Made by a program: the position numbers and the translations under genes. DNA of 6,479 bases from Amylibacter sp. Its GTDB lineage: Bacteria > Pseudomonadota > Alphaproteobacteria > Rhodobacterales > Rhodobacteraceae. Positions 1-5,736 of the stretch are shown here, in pieces (the stretch's first letter is position 1; each line of letters opens with the position of its first letter). The notes beneath the pieces are model-generated. The model ran no database searches. It was not told where the DNA came from and was given only the letters and a program-made list of their open reading frames with translations. The stretch lies in NCBI GenBank assembly GCA_030625465.1, contig DAOUQS010000119.1:1-6479 (forward strand), read 5' to 3'.

Positions 1-176
1 TCAACACCAACCAACAGGTTAATATCCACGCGGTTAACCTGTTTCACAGGGTCAAGACGATCAGGGCTGACATGCCAGACAAAAGCTTCGGCTGCCGTAA
101 AATCAGGTGCTTCAAACGGCTTCGGGCTGATGCGTTCCAACGCGTCGGCAATCCGCCCTAAAGCATCATCATTCAT
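1..176 (-). CDS. DUF815-family AAA ATPase, N-terminal fragment (cut by window edge)
   Basis: The 58 residues present begin [20 protein letters not shown], followed by a segment with AFVWH and then VNRVDINLL. This matches the N-terminal leader that I recall for DUF815 proteins, a family of predicted P-loop ATPases of unknown cellular role. The ATPase core (Walker A and B) would lie beyond the left edge, so no catalytic motif can be seen here. The gene overlaps the end of tatC by eight bases (ATGAATGA), which suggests translational coupling. The start is uncertain: in-frame ATGs also lie at 182 and 188, because the tatC tail is built of GAY codons that spell ATGACG repeats in this frame. A weak GAAG lies just upstream of 188 and would suit the ATG at 182. 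Family assignment rests on the leader alone and is fairly confident; function is unknown. Confidence 0.72.
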   Translation of the reverse strand, partial: MNDDALGRIADALERISPKPFEAPDFTAAEAFVWHVSPDRLDPVKQVNRVDINLLVGV

Positions 177-1017
177 CGTCATCGTCATCTTCGTCGTCGT
201 AATAACCGTCTTCGCGCAATTTCTTTTCGCGTTTACGTTCTACAGCGGCGACCAGCTGAATGGAAATCTCGTACAGCATATAGACCACAACAAACAGGAT
301 CACCTGCGTCACAACATCAGGCGGCGTCACAATCGCGGCCAGTGTCAGAATGGCGACAACCGCGTATTTGCGCATGTTTTTCATGCCCTCGGCAGAAACC
401 AGTCCCGCCATGCCCAAAAGCGTCATCAATACCGGCAGCTGAAAACACAGGCCAAAGGCAAAGATGAATTTCAGCGTCAGGTCCAGAATGTCCTGCACCC
501 GTGGAATAAACGTATTGCCGGTCTCGCTAAGTCCGCCCACAGCCACAGAACCGTTTTCGGTAATGAAATCACTGAACCCGATAAAAAAGTTCATCGCCAA
601 GGGCGTGACCGCGTAATGCGCAAATGCCGCACCGGTCATAAACAACATCGGTGACGCGACGATAAACGGTAAAAACGCACCCTTTTCGTTCTTATACAGA
701 CCGGGGGCTACGAAACGCCACAATTGAAAGGCAATCACCGGAAACGACAGGGCAAAGCCCATCAGCACCGAGATACGGAAGTAAACGAAAAAGTTTTCCT
801 GCGCCGCAAAGGTGGAAAAATCGGGTTTCTGGCCATATGCAACCAGGACTTTCGCCGTTGGTTCCAGCAAAAAGGTCAACAAGGTCGGTGCGAAATAAAA
901 CGTCACCAATATGCCGACAATCAATGCAATGATCGAATAGATCAGCCGCGAACGCAGCTCGGTCAAATGCTCGATCAACGGTGCAGAGCTGTCCTCGATT
1001 TCAACATTTTCACTCAT
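169..1017 (-). CDS. tatC: Sec-independent protein translocase subunit TatC
   Basis: TatC is the polytopic inner-membrane core of the twin-arginine translocase. With TatB it binds the RR signal peptide of folded substrates before TatA is recruited. The 282-residue product has the family landmarks: a cytoplasmic N-terminus with HLTELRSRL (17-25), the first membrane span (about 26-50), [10 protein letters not shown] then [11 protein letters not shown] with the conserved Glu111 in the first cytoplasmic loop, and TPPDVVTQ (231-238) before the last spans, six in all. It is somewhat longer than E. coli TatC (about 258), from a longer periplasmic segment around 145-175 and a charged C-terminus. That end runs basic (RKREKKLR, 261-268) and then strongly acidic, with ten Asp/Glu in the last eleven residues (274-282 plus flank) after two Tyr. 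The start ATG overlaps the tatB stop by four bases (ATGA), and the stop overlaps the next gene. Identification is secure; the acidic tail is unusual. Confidence 0.96.
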   Translation of the reverse strand: MSENVEIEDSSAPLIEHLTELRSRLIYSIIALIVGILVTFYFAPTLLTFLLEPTAKVLVAYGQKPDFSTFAAQENFFVYFRISVLMGFALSFPVIAFQLWRFVAPGLYKNEKGAFLPFIVASPMLFMTGAAFAHYAVTPLAMNFFIGFSDFITENGSVAVGGLSETGNTFIPRVQDILDLTLKFIFAFGLCFQLPVLMTLLGMAGLVSAEGMKNMRKYAVVAILTLAAIVTPPDVVTQVILFVVVYMLYEISIQLVAAVERKREKKLREDGYYDDEDDDDDE

Positions 1018-1538
1018 GCTTTAGCCTTGGATGCAGTCGATTTTTTTGCTGCCGGTTTCTTAGCCGCTGCTTTCTTTGCCGCCGGCTTTTTCGCCGGGGT
1101 AGATTTAGGCGCAGCAGCCTTTTTCACAGCCGGTTTCTTTGCCGCAGCCTTCTTAGCCGCTGGTTTTTTAGATGCGGTTTTTTTCGCAGCAGACTTTTTC
1201 GCCACCGTTTCAGGCGGCGCTACCGGCTCGCGGTCTTCGGCTGGCTTCGTGTCGCTACCGGCATAGGTCGTAGCATAATCCTTGACCTTGCCGCCGACAC
1301 CCTTCAACGACAAGTCGTCCTTGATGTCAGCCGCTTTCTTCACACTGTCCGCTAAATCCTTGATACCGCTTTGGTCTGCCGCTTCATTCATCGCAGACTG
1401 GAAATCGCGTGCCATGCCGCGCGCCTTGCCCACAAAGTTACCCACTTTGCGAAACATCATCGGCAAATCCTTCGGCCCGACAACGATCAACGCCACCACA
1501 CCGATGATCATCAATTCGGACCATCCAATATCAAACAT
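1014..1538 (-). CDS. tatB: Twin-arginine translocase subunit TatB with Lys/Ala-repeat C-terminus
   Basis: TatB is the single-span partner of TatC in the substrate receptor complex. The N-terminus [20 protein letters not shown] followed by GPKDLP (21-26) is diagnostic. It shows the periplasmic end, one membrane helix (about 6-20) with conserved Glu8, the Gly-Pro hinge, and then an amphipathic helix (about 25-50, [16 protein letters not shown]). Residues about 97-113 are Pro/Glu-rich. Residues 114-174 are nearly all Lys and Ala with some Pro, Ser and Thr: 23 lysines, no acidic residue, and KK pairs at a strict five-residue spacing (114, 119, 124, 129, 134, 139, then 150, 155, 160, 165). This resembles histone-H1-like AAKKP tails more than a usual TatB end. 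The start is supported by GAAGG (1547-1551) eight bases upstream. The gene lies 31 bases after tatA and overlaps tatC by ATGA. Identification is secure from the N-terminal half; the role of the tail is unknown. Confidence 0.95.
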   Translation of the reverse strand: MFDIGWSELMIIGVVALIVVGPKDLPMMFRKVGNFVGKARGMARDFQSAMNEAADQSGIKDLADSVKKAADIKDDLSLKGVGGKVKDYATTYAGSDTKPAEDREPVAPPETVAKKSAAKKTASKKPAAKKAAAKKPAVKKAAAPKSTPAKKPAAKKAAAKKPAAKKSTASKAKA

Positions 1539-1569
1539 CGCTTACGCCTTCATAACGCAAAAGGGCGTT
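1539..1569 (-). promoter_or_regulatory. tatA-tatB spacer with alternative hairpins over the tatB ribosome-binding site
   Basis: In the transcript, AACGC-CCTTTT-GCGTT (1569 to 1554) can form a 5-bp hairpin. An overlapping alternative pairs ACGCC(C)TT (1568-1561) with AAGGCGT (1550-1544): seven base pairs with one bulged C and a ten-base loop. The second fold would bury the AAGG of the tatB Shine-Dalgarno sequence, and the two folds exclude each other. A four-codon reading frame ATG AAG GCG TAA (1553-1542) also sits just before the tatB start. The inverted repeats are seen directly; a role in setting the TatA:TatB ratio is inference. Confidence 0.35.
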
Positions 1570-1818
1570 TCAGCTCTTTTCGGTTTTGTCTTCTTCAGGG
1601 GTAATATCTTTTGCGGTTTCAGAAGCATCTTCAATCGCGTTATCAATATCGTCCTTGCCTTCTTTGACGCCCTTCTTGAACGCGGTGATGCCTTTACCGA
1701 CCTCACCCATCAGGCTGGACACTTTACCGCGGCCAAACATCAATAGAACAACAACGGCGATCAGGATCAGGCCAGGCAGGCCGATATTCTGAATAAACAG
1801 AGGTGTGTGCAGAAACAT
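1570..1818 (-). CDS. tatA: Twin-arginine translocase subunit TatA
   Basis: TatA is the small, abundant Tat component that polymerises at the TatBC receptor to let folded proteins cross the inner membrane. The 82-residue product has one membrane helix (about 14-28, [14 protein letters not shown]), the FGRGK hinge (28-32), and the amphipathic helix [17 protein letters not shown] (34-50). An acidic tail follows ([16 protein letters not shown]), as is usual for the family. The N-terminus is longer than in E. coli TatA. Counting back twelve residues from Phe28 (equivalent to E. coli Phe20) puts Gly16, preceded by Pro15, where E. coli has the polar Gln8; NIGLPG ends like this occur in other TatA proteins. 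The start is supported by GGGAGA (1825-1830) six bases upstream. It is the first gene of the tat cluster, 143 bases after the ABC ATPase gene. Confidence 0.95.
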   Translation of the reverse strand: MFLHTPLFIQNIGLPGLILIAVVVLLMFGRGKVSSLMGEVGKGITAFKKGVKEGKDDIDNAIEDASETAKDITPEEDKTEKS

Positions 1819-1861
1819 TCAAATTCTCCCAAAGTGGTCACAAAGCAATTTATCGCTTCGT

Positions 1862-1890
1862 ATTTTATCTCATCGACATACACTTATGGA
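1862..1890 (-). promoter_or_regulatory. Weak candidate promoter for tatABC
   Basis: In the 143-base gap before tatA the minus strand carries TAAAAT (1867-1862), five of six matches to a -10 box, with only a poor -35 (TCCATA, 1890-1885) at 17 bases. Initiation near 1855 would give a leader of about 37 bases ending with the good tatA Shine-Dalgarno sequence. No clear Rho-independent terminator separates the ABC ATPase gene from tatA, so read-through is also possible. Low confidence. Confidence 0.25.
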
Positions 1891-1961
1891 TTTTTTCAGG
1901 AAGGTTCAAACCGAAAAACCGCCTTTACCTGATAAATATCGCCGCAGCCTGAAATTTATAC

Positions 1962-3035
1962 TTACTTTTTAAACAAAAAGCAGCGATCACGGCGCATTGA
2001 CAGCCACATCGCGGTGTCGACATTGGGTAGAAACACCCCCGGCACCAATACCATCAATATACTGCGGTCATAATCCATCGTAAATTCCACAAGGCTTTGA
2101 TGCCCCAGATAACGTGCGCGCTTCACTTTTCCGCGCGCCGGCACCCCGTCTGAAACCGTCGGGTTGGGCCCACGACCGTTACGGTCGAAATCCAGCTTCA
2201 GGTGTTGCGGCCTAATGATAATCTCGACCTGGGTGCCATCCACCATGCCCGGCGTCAAAAACTGCCCGAACGGCGTTTCGGTCAGCGCGTTCGTCACCGT
2301 CCCCTCAATCACATTGATATCCGAGAAAAAGCCCGCCGCCTGCCTGTCCACAGGTGCGTTATACATATTATAAGGTGCCCCGGCCTGCACAATCTTGCCA
2401 TTGCGCATCAGGGCAATGCGGTCAGCCATGCGCATAGCCTCTTCTGGTTCATGCGTCACCATCAACACGGCGGTATTTTCCGCTTTCAAAAGTTCCAGCG
2501 TGGCATCGCGCACATCATCGCGCAGCCGGTCATCCAGCCCGGAAAACGGTTCATCCATCAGCATCACTTGCGGTTTCGGCGCCAATGCGCGCGCCAACGC
2601 CACCCGCTGTTGTTCCCCGCCAGATAACTGGTGCGGATATTTATGCGCGTACCCTTCAAGTTCGACCTTGTGCAATAAATCCACCACCCGGGCTTTTTTA
2701 TCGGCCCGTGACCCATGCAGGCCAAACCCCACATTGCGTTCCACATCCAGATGCGGGAACAGGGCGAAATCCTGAAACATCAGGCCAATTTTGCGCAGCT
2801 CTGGCGGCATATGGCCCGTTTCATCCGATACCACATGCCCGTCGATCAACACAGAACCAGAGGTCTGCCGGTCCACCCCTGCGGCAATCCGCAAAGTTGT
2901 GGATTTGCCGCAACCTGACGGCCCCAACAGGCAAGTGACCTCACCCGGGGCCAACGTCAGCGACAGGCCATCGACCACAACCGCACCGTCATAAGTGCGG
3001 GTAATATCATGCAATTCCAGTTTATTGGCAGGCAT
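1962..3035 (-). CDS. ABC transporter ATP-binding protein, FbpC-like (Fe3+ or related importer)
   Basis: This is the cytoplasmic nucleotide-binding subunit of a binding-protein-dependent importer of the iron(III)/spermidine/sulfate (FbpC/PotA/CysA) group. Numbering from the ATG at 3035 (357 residues), it has Walker A GPSGCGKST (38-46), the Q-loop at Gln88 followed by FALFPHLDV, the signature LSGGEQQR (137-144), Walker B VMLMDEP (157-163), the D-loop SGLD and the switch His195. A C-terminal TOBE-like regulatory region (about 242-357) follows. The length and the ALFPHL sequence fit FbpC-type proteins best, but substrate cannot be fixed from the ATPase. No permease or binding-protein gene lies on either side, so its partners must be elsewhere. 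A TTG directly before the ATG (3036-3038) could be the start instead: the AAGG upstream is nine bases from the TTG and twelve from the ATG. The symporter gene ends 67-70 bases upstream on the same strand. Confidence 0.85.
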   Translation of the reverse strand: MPANKLELHDITRTYDGAVVVDGLSLTLAPGEVTCLLGPSGCGKSTTLRIAAGVDRQTSGSVLIDGHVVSDETGHMPPELRKIGLMFQDFALFPHLDVERNVGFGLHGSRADKKARVVDLLHKVELEGYAHKYPHQLSGGEQQRVALARALAPKPQVMLMDEPFSGLDDRLRDDVRDATLELLKAENTAVLMVTHEPEEAMRMADRIALMRNGKIVQAGAPYNMYNAPVDRQAAGFFSDINVIEGTVTNALTETPFGQFLTPGMVDGTQVEIIIRPQHLKLDFDRNGRGPNPTVSDGVPARGKVKRARYLGHQSLVEFTMDYDRSILMVLVPGVFLPNVDTAMWLSMRRDRCFLFKK

Positions 3036-3105
3036 CAAAGGTTTTGGCCTTATTCAGTTGTCTATCCGACCCTTTTTATCGGGTACTCACCTGCCCCTAT
3101 CAGCC

Positions 3106-4512
3106 TCATGCCCGACGGGCAAGCTTTCCTTGGGTCGCAAGCCCGATTAAACCTGCGGCAAAACCAACCGCCAGAACCGCAATACAGATATACAAAAGCT
3201 GATCATATTTATGTGGGCCGTCGAAAAACAACTTCACGAACTCTGTGCCACGATACATATAGGCCACCGCCCCTGAAACTGCCGCACCATAAGCCACAAG
3301 AAACGACCAAAGCGGCACCACACGGTTAAACACAAAAGCCAGCACCAGAACCGGCGTCAAAAACATCGACGCTGTCCCCGAAACCGCGACCGCATCAAAC
3401 AGGGTCTTGTTACCCCAAAGCGTCAGCAAAGCACCTGCGGCCATGAAACCGAACATCGCAATACGCCCACTCATAACCGTACGCGGAGCCGCCTTAAACT
3501 CATCGATCACCAAACGCGCCGCAGACGCCAGCGCACTGTCCAGCGTCGACATTGCCGACACCAACAAGGACGCCGCGATCAAGAAATACACGGTCGGGCC
3601 AAACATAACCTGCCAAGTTCCCAGCAACTGGTTTTCGTAAGCGGCACCGATAATCCCTGCCTGAATACCGAACATGCCAAAACCGAAAATACAGATAGAT
3701 GACAGCCAGAACGCATGCAGGAAACTTTTTCGCGTCGTCACCTCATCAGCAATAAAACCGCGATCCATCATCACCGGATCATGGGCGGGGTAGGAAAACA
3801 CCTGCAAAAAGGCAACCGCAACAAGTATCCAGCCCGGACGACTGGCTTGCTCATGCACACCGCTTGCCGTAAAAATCGCCCCGAAAGAAAACCCTTCGCC
3901 GAAAATCATCACGCCCAAAGCTAGTACAAATACAACTAAAAATATGATCATCTGCATCACATCAGTGCGTAAACTTGCACGAAGCCCACCTAATGCCGAA
4001 TATGTCAGACCGACAACAGCCAACGCGATTATCGCACCGGCCTTAGCCCATGCCAGTTCCGGAAATGCCGCCGAGAAGATCAGACCGACCACAATAAGAT
4101 TGGCAAAAACCTCTGACAGCAACCGCAGGGCCACGATGATATTATAGGCCACATGTCCGACCCGGCCAAAGTTATCACCCAGCCAGTCCTGCACCGATCG
4201 CGCCCCGCGCGACCGCATTTGCCCGACAATATACATCCCCGTCAGGAAGCTTAAATAATAAGCCGTATAGGCCAATGTTCCGGCAAAACCGTAGAAGTAT
4301 CCCAGTATCGCCGCGTTCATCAAGGAACGCGCGAATATCCATGTTGTCACCTGACTTAACACCAGCATCCATAGGCTTGGCTGCACCCCTTTTCCGGATG
4401 TGCCGTCAAAAAAACCTTTGACCGATATCTTGCGTGGCGAGATCACCAAACTGATAACCGTTACCGCCCCCAGAAAGTAAACCAGTGCCATTGGTTCTGC
4501 TAAAAATTCCAT
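3106..4512 (-). CDS. Sodium:solute symporter family (SSF/SSS) transporter, substrate unknown
   Basis: This is an inner-membrane secondary transporter expected to couple Na+ entry to uptake of a small solute, in the family of PutP and PanF. Its 468 residues are strongly hydrophobic, with about a dozen likely membrane helices. Two family landmarks are visible: GGLRASLRTDVMQ (175-187), the SSF signature region, and SAMSTLDSALASAARLV (319-335), where Ser322-Thr323 correspond to the Na2-site Ser/Thr of PutP (S340/T341). The sequence QVFSYPAHDPVMMDRGF (237-253) between these is distinctive, but I cannot tie it to a substrate. The start ATG has a modest GGGG (ending about eight bases upstream). The gene lies 94 bases downstream of the SDR gene and about 70 upstream of the ABC ATPase gene. 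Co-transcription is possible, but the gaps are large for tight coupling. Family is secure; substrate is open. Confidence 0.88.
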   Translation of the reverse strand: MEFLAEPMALVYFLGAVTVISLVISPRKISVKGFFDGTSGKGVQPSLWMLVLSQVTTWIFARSLMNAAILGYFYGFAGTLAYTAYYLSFLTGMYIVGQMRSRGARSVQDWLGDNFGRVGHVAYNIIVALRLLSEVFANLIVVGLIFSAAFPELAWAKAGAIIALAVVGLTYSALGGLRASLRTDVMQMIIFLVVFVLALGVMIFGEGFSFGAIFTASGVHEQASRPGWILVAVAFLQVFSYPAHDPVMMDRGFIADEVTTRKSFLHAFWLSSICIFGFGMFGIQAGIIGAAYENQLLGTWQVMFGPTVYFLIAASLLVSAMSTLDSALASAARLVIDEFKAAPRTVMSGRIAMFGFMAAGALLTLWGNKTLFDAVAVSGTASMFLTPVLVLAFVFNRVVPLWSFLVAYGAAVSGAVAYMYRGTEFVKLFFDGPHKYDQLLYICIAVLAVGFAAGLIGLATQGKLARRA

Positions 4513-4586
4513 TGCTCGTACCCCGTATTTTCATTTTTCCCCGCAATACACGAGATGCCGGTGATTACGAAAGTATTTCACCAAGC

Positions 4587-4604
4587 TGACAGAACTGTGA
4601 CAGA
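4587..4604. repeat. Short direct repeat TGACAGA, 11-base period
   Basis: TGACAGA occurs at 4587-4593 and again at 4598-4604, one helical turn apart, in the 94-base gap between the SDR stop and the symporter start. An imperfect hairpin GGTGA/TCACC (4560-4564 with 4578-4582) lies next to it. This spacing would suit a regulator binding one face of the DNA about 75-90 bases upstream of the symporter, but two 7-mers are weak evidence. Confidence 0.3.
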
Positions 4605-4606
4605 TA

Positions 4607-5383
4607 TTACATCGTTGAAACCGTCGCCCCGCCGTCCAGCAATACGTTTTGCCCGATCATATAACCGACATATTGCGAGCACATGAATGCGCAAGTCGCC
4701 CCGAACTCATCCGCCTGACCATAACGCCCCGCAGGAATTGTCGCACACCGCTGCGCCTTGACCGCATCCATGCTTAAGTTCTTGGCCTTGGCATTACCGC
4801 TGTCTAGGGAAACAGCCCTGTCAGTGGCATGAATGCCCGGCAGCAGGTTGTTAATCGCCACCCCGTGTTTTGCCACATCGCGCGCGGTACCGGCCACATA
4901 ACCCGTCAAACCGGTGCGCGCCGTATTCGACAGGCCCAAAACCCCGATCGGCCCCTTAACCGATTGTGACGTGATATTGACCACACGCCCCCAGCCCTGT
5001 TCGATCATGCCGGGCAACGTCGCCTTCATCAATGCAATCGGCGTCAGCATATTGGCGTCCATCGCCTTGATGAAATCCTCGCGTTCCCAGTCAGACCAGT
5101 GCCCGGGGGGCGGCCCGCCGGCGTTTGTTACTAAAATATCCACATGCCCCGCCGCATCCAGCACGGCGGCGCGTCCCGCGTCCGTCGTGATATCACACGC
5201 CACCGCTGTTACATCCACGCCGTGCGCACGCAACTTGTCCGCCGCCTGCACCAAAGGCCCTTCGGTGCGCGCACAAATCACCAGATTAACCCCGGCCTTG
5301 GCCAGACTTTCAGCACAGCCAAACCCCAAACCCTTGCTTGCCGCACAAACAATCGCGGTTTTCCCTTTAATTCCTAAATCCAT
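4607..5383 (-). CDS. SDR-family (FabG-like) oxidoreductase with atypical active site
   Basis: This 258-residue protein has the classical short-chain dehydrogenase/reductase layout. The N-terminal nucleotide-binding turn is CAASKGLG (13-20) in place of TGxxxGxG, CDIT (63-66) follows the fourth strand, NAGG (87-90) is the adenine-ring motif, and a VNITS strand (135-139) carries the catalytic-type Ser139. LPGI (181-184) and the C-terminal GQNVLLDGGAT (244-254) complete the fold. An ungapped count from Ser139 to Gly158 against FabG puts SNTAR (152-156) where YxxxK should be, so the catalytic Tyr and Lys are Ser152 and Arg156. I recall LSNxxRxG variants in other proteins annotated as 3-oxoacyl-ACP reductases, so this looks like an established divergent subgroup, not damage. 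Its reaction and substrate are unknown, and reductase activity should not be assumed. The start is supported by AAAGGGA (5393-5399) nine bases upstream. It is the first gene of the minus-strand series. Confidence 0.85.
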   Translation of the reverse strand: MDLGIKGKTAIVCAASKGLGFGCAESLAKAGVNLVICARTEGPLVQAADKLRAHGVDVTAVACDITTDAGRAAVLDAAGHVDILVTNAGGPPPGHWSDWEREDFIKAMDANMLTPIALMKATLPGMIEQGWGRVVNITSQSVKGPIGVLGLSNTARTGLTGYVAGTARDVAKHGVAINNLLPGIHATDRAVSLDSGNAKAKNLSMDAVKAQRCATIPAGRYGQADEFGATCAFMCSQYVGYMIGQNVLLDGGATVSTM

Positions 5384-5422
5384 AACATCGATTCCCTTTA
5401 TGTGTTTTCCGATACGATAACG

Positions 5423-5450
5423 ATTTTACGGACAAGATAAAGCAAGCCAA
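5423..5450 (-). promoter_or_regulatory. Candidate promoter for the SDR gene
   Basis: The minus strand reads TTGGCT (5450-5445), a 16-base spacer, then TAAAAT (5428-5423), a plausible sigma-70 -35/-10 pair. Initiation near 5416 would leave a leader of about 33 bases that contains the AAAGGGA ribosome-binding site. Confidence 0.4.
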
Positions 5451-5496
5451 ACTTATAACTTCCTTTACCACCCCACCCAGTCCCAACCGTAACAAA

Positions 5497-5532
5497 AGCC
5501 CCTCCCCGACTCCCCCCGCAGGGGGAGGGGCT
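5497..5532. repeat. G/C-rich dual palindrome (REP-like element, possible minus-strand terminator)
   Basis: AGCCCCTCCCC (5497-5507) is perfectly complementary to GGGGAGGGGCT (5522-5532), an 11-bp stem with a 14-base loop. An overlapping tighter hairpin pairs CTCCCCC (5510-5516) with GGGGGAG (5521-5527) around the tetraloop CGCA. The two share the right arm and so exclude each other. On the minus strand the large stem is followed by TTTTGTT (5497-5491), as in a Rho-independent terminator; on the plus strand no T-run follows. Palindromes of this CCCCTCCCC...GGGGAGGGG kind occur as dispersed intergenic repeats in many proteobacterial genomes. Whether this one is dispersed cannot be judged from a single copy. 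Confidence 0.6.
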
Positions 5533-5700
5533 GCGCGGCCTTACCACGCTCGATTGTTTAAATACTCTGACCCCGATCAAACTTGGCGACCTTATAACCC
5601 CCGTCAATCTTCCCCAGCTTCCCGCCTTTAATCCTTTGTAGAAAAACCATGAACCAATGGTGTCGTGCGCATTTCATGACCTAATACAGACACTCATTTC

Positions 5701-5729
5701 TTGCCCTTTGCCCAAACCTTACCTATATG
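5701..5729 (+). promoter_or_regulatory. Candidate prfC promoter placed for leaderless initiation
   Basis: TTGCCC (5701-5706), exactly 17 bases, then TATATG (5724-5729) form a reasonable sigma-70 pair. Initiation seven or eight bases after the -10 falls at 5736-5737, which is the A of the prfC ATG. The bases just upstream of that ATG (TATATGAACCCAT) contain no Shine-Dalgarno sequence. Confidence 0.45.
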
Positions 5730-5736
5730 AACCCAT

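Larger units (their letters stand above)
5384..5736. other. Divergent intergenic region between the SDR gene and prfC
   Basis: This 353-base spacer separates two outward-facing genes. It contains the candidate SDR promoter (5423-5450), the G/C palindrome (5497-5532) and the candidate prfC promoter (5701-5729). Between the last two I see no convincing conserved gene, only a 39-codon minus-strand ORF at 5558-5677 that is treated as a finding. A longer minus-strand frame through the palindrome (5398-5607) looks spurious. Confidence 0.7.

Noticed and set aside
130..654. Long plus-strand ORF opposite tatC
   Set aside because: It is antisense to a clear tatC, with a His/Arg/Gln-rich composition and no recognisable domain.
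724..1355. Plus-strand ORFs opposite tatB and tatC rich in Phe/Ala or Cys/Arg/Phe
   Set aside because: They are reverse-strand readings of the Lys/Ala repeat in tatB, which stays open because the repeat lacks stops in several frames.
1965..1980. Inverted repeat CTTTTT/AAAAAG at the end of the ABC ATPase gene as a terminator
   Set aside because: The stem is almost all A/T with a four-base loop and lies within the last codons before the stop. It is too weak to call.
3068..3084. ACCC/GGGT inverted repeat between the symporter and ABC ATPase genes as a terminator
   Set aside because: The stem is only four base pairs and has no following T-run in the direction of transcription.
5398..5607. A 69-codon minus-strand ORF in the divergent spacer
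   Set aside because: It reads straight through the G/C palindrome, giving an Arg/Ser/Pro/Gly-rich sequence typical of spurious translations of such repeats. It covers the candidate SDR promoter and its stop lies just short of the SDR gene.
5649..5684. Eleven-codon plus-strand leader-peptide frame upstream of prfC
   Set aside because: It has no ribosome-binding site, lies upstream of the best prfC promoter, and has no attenuator-like structure after it.
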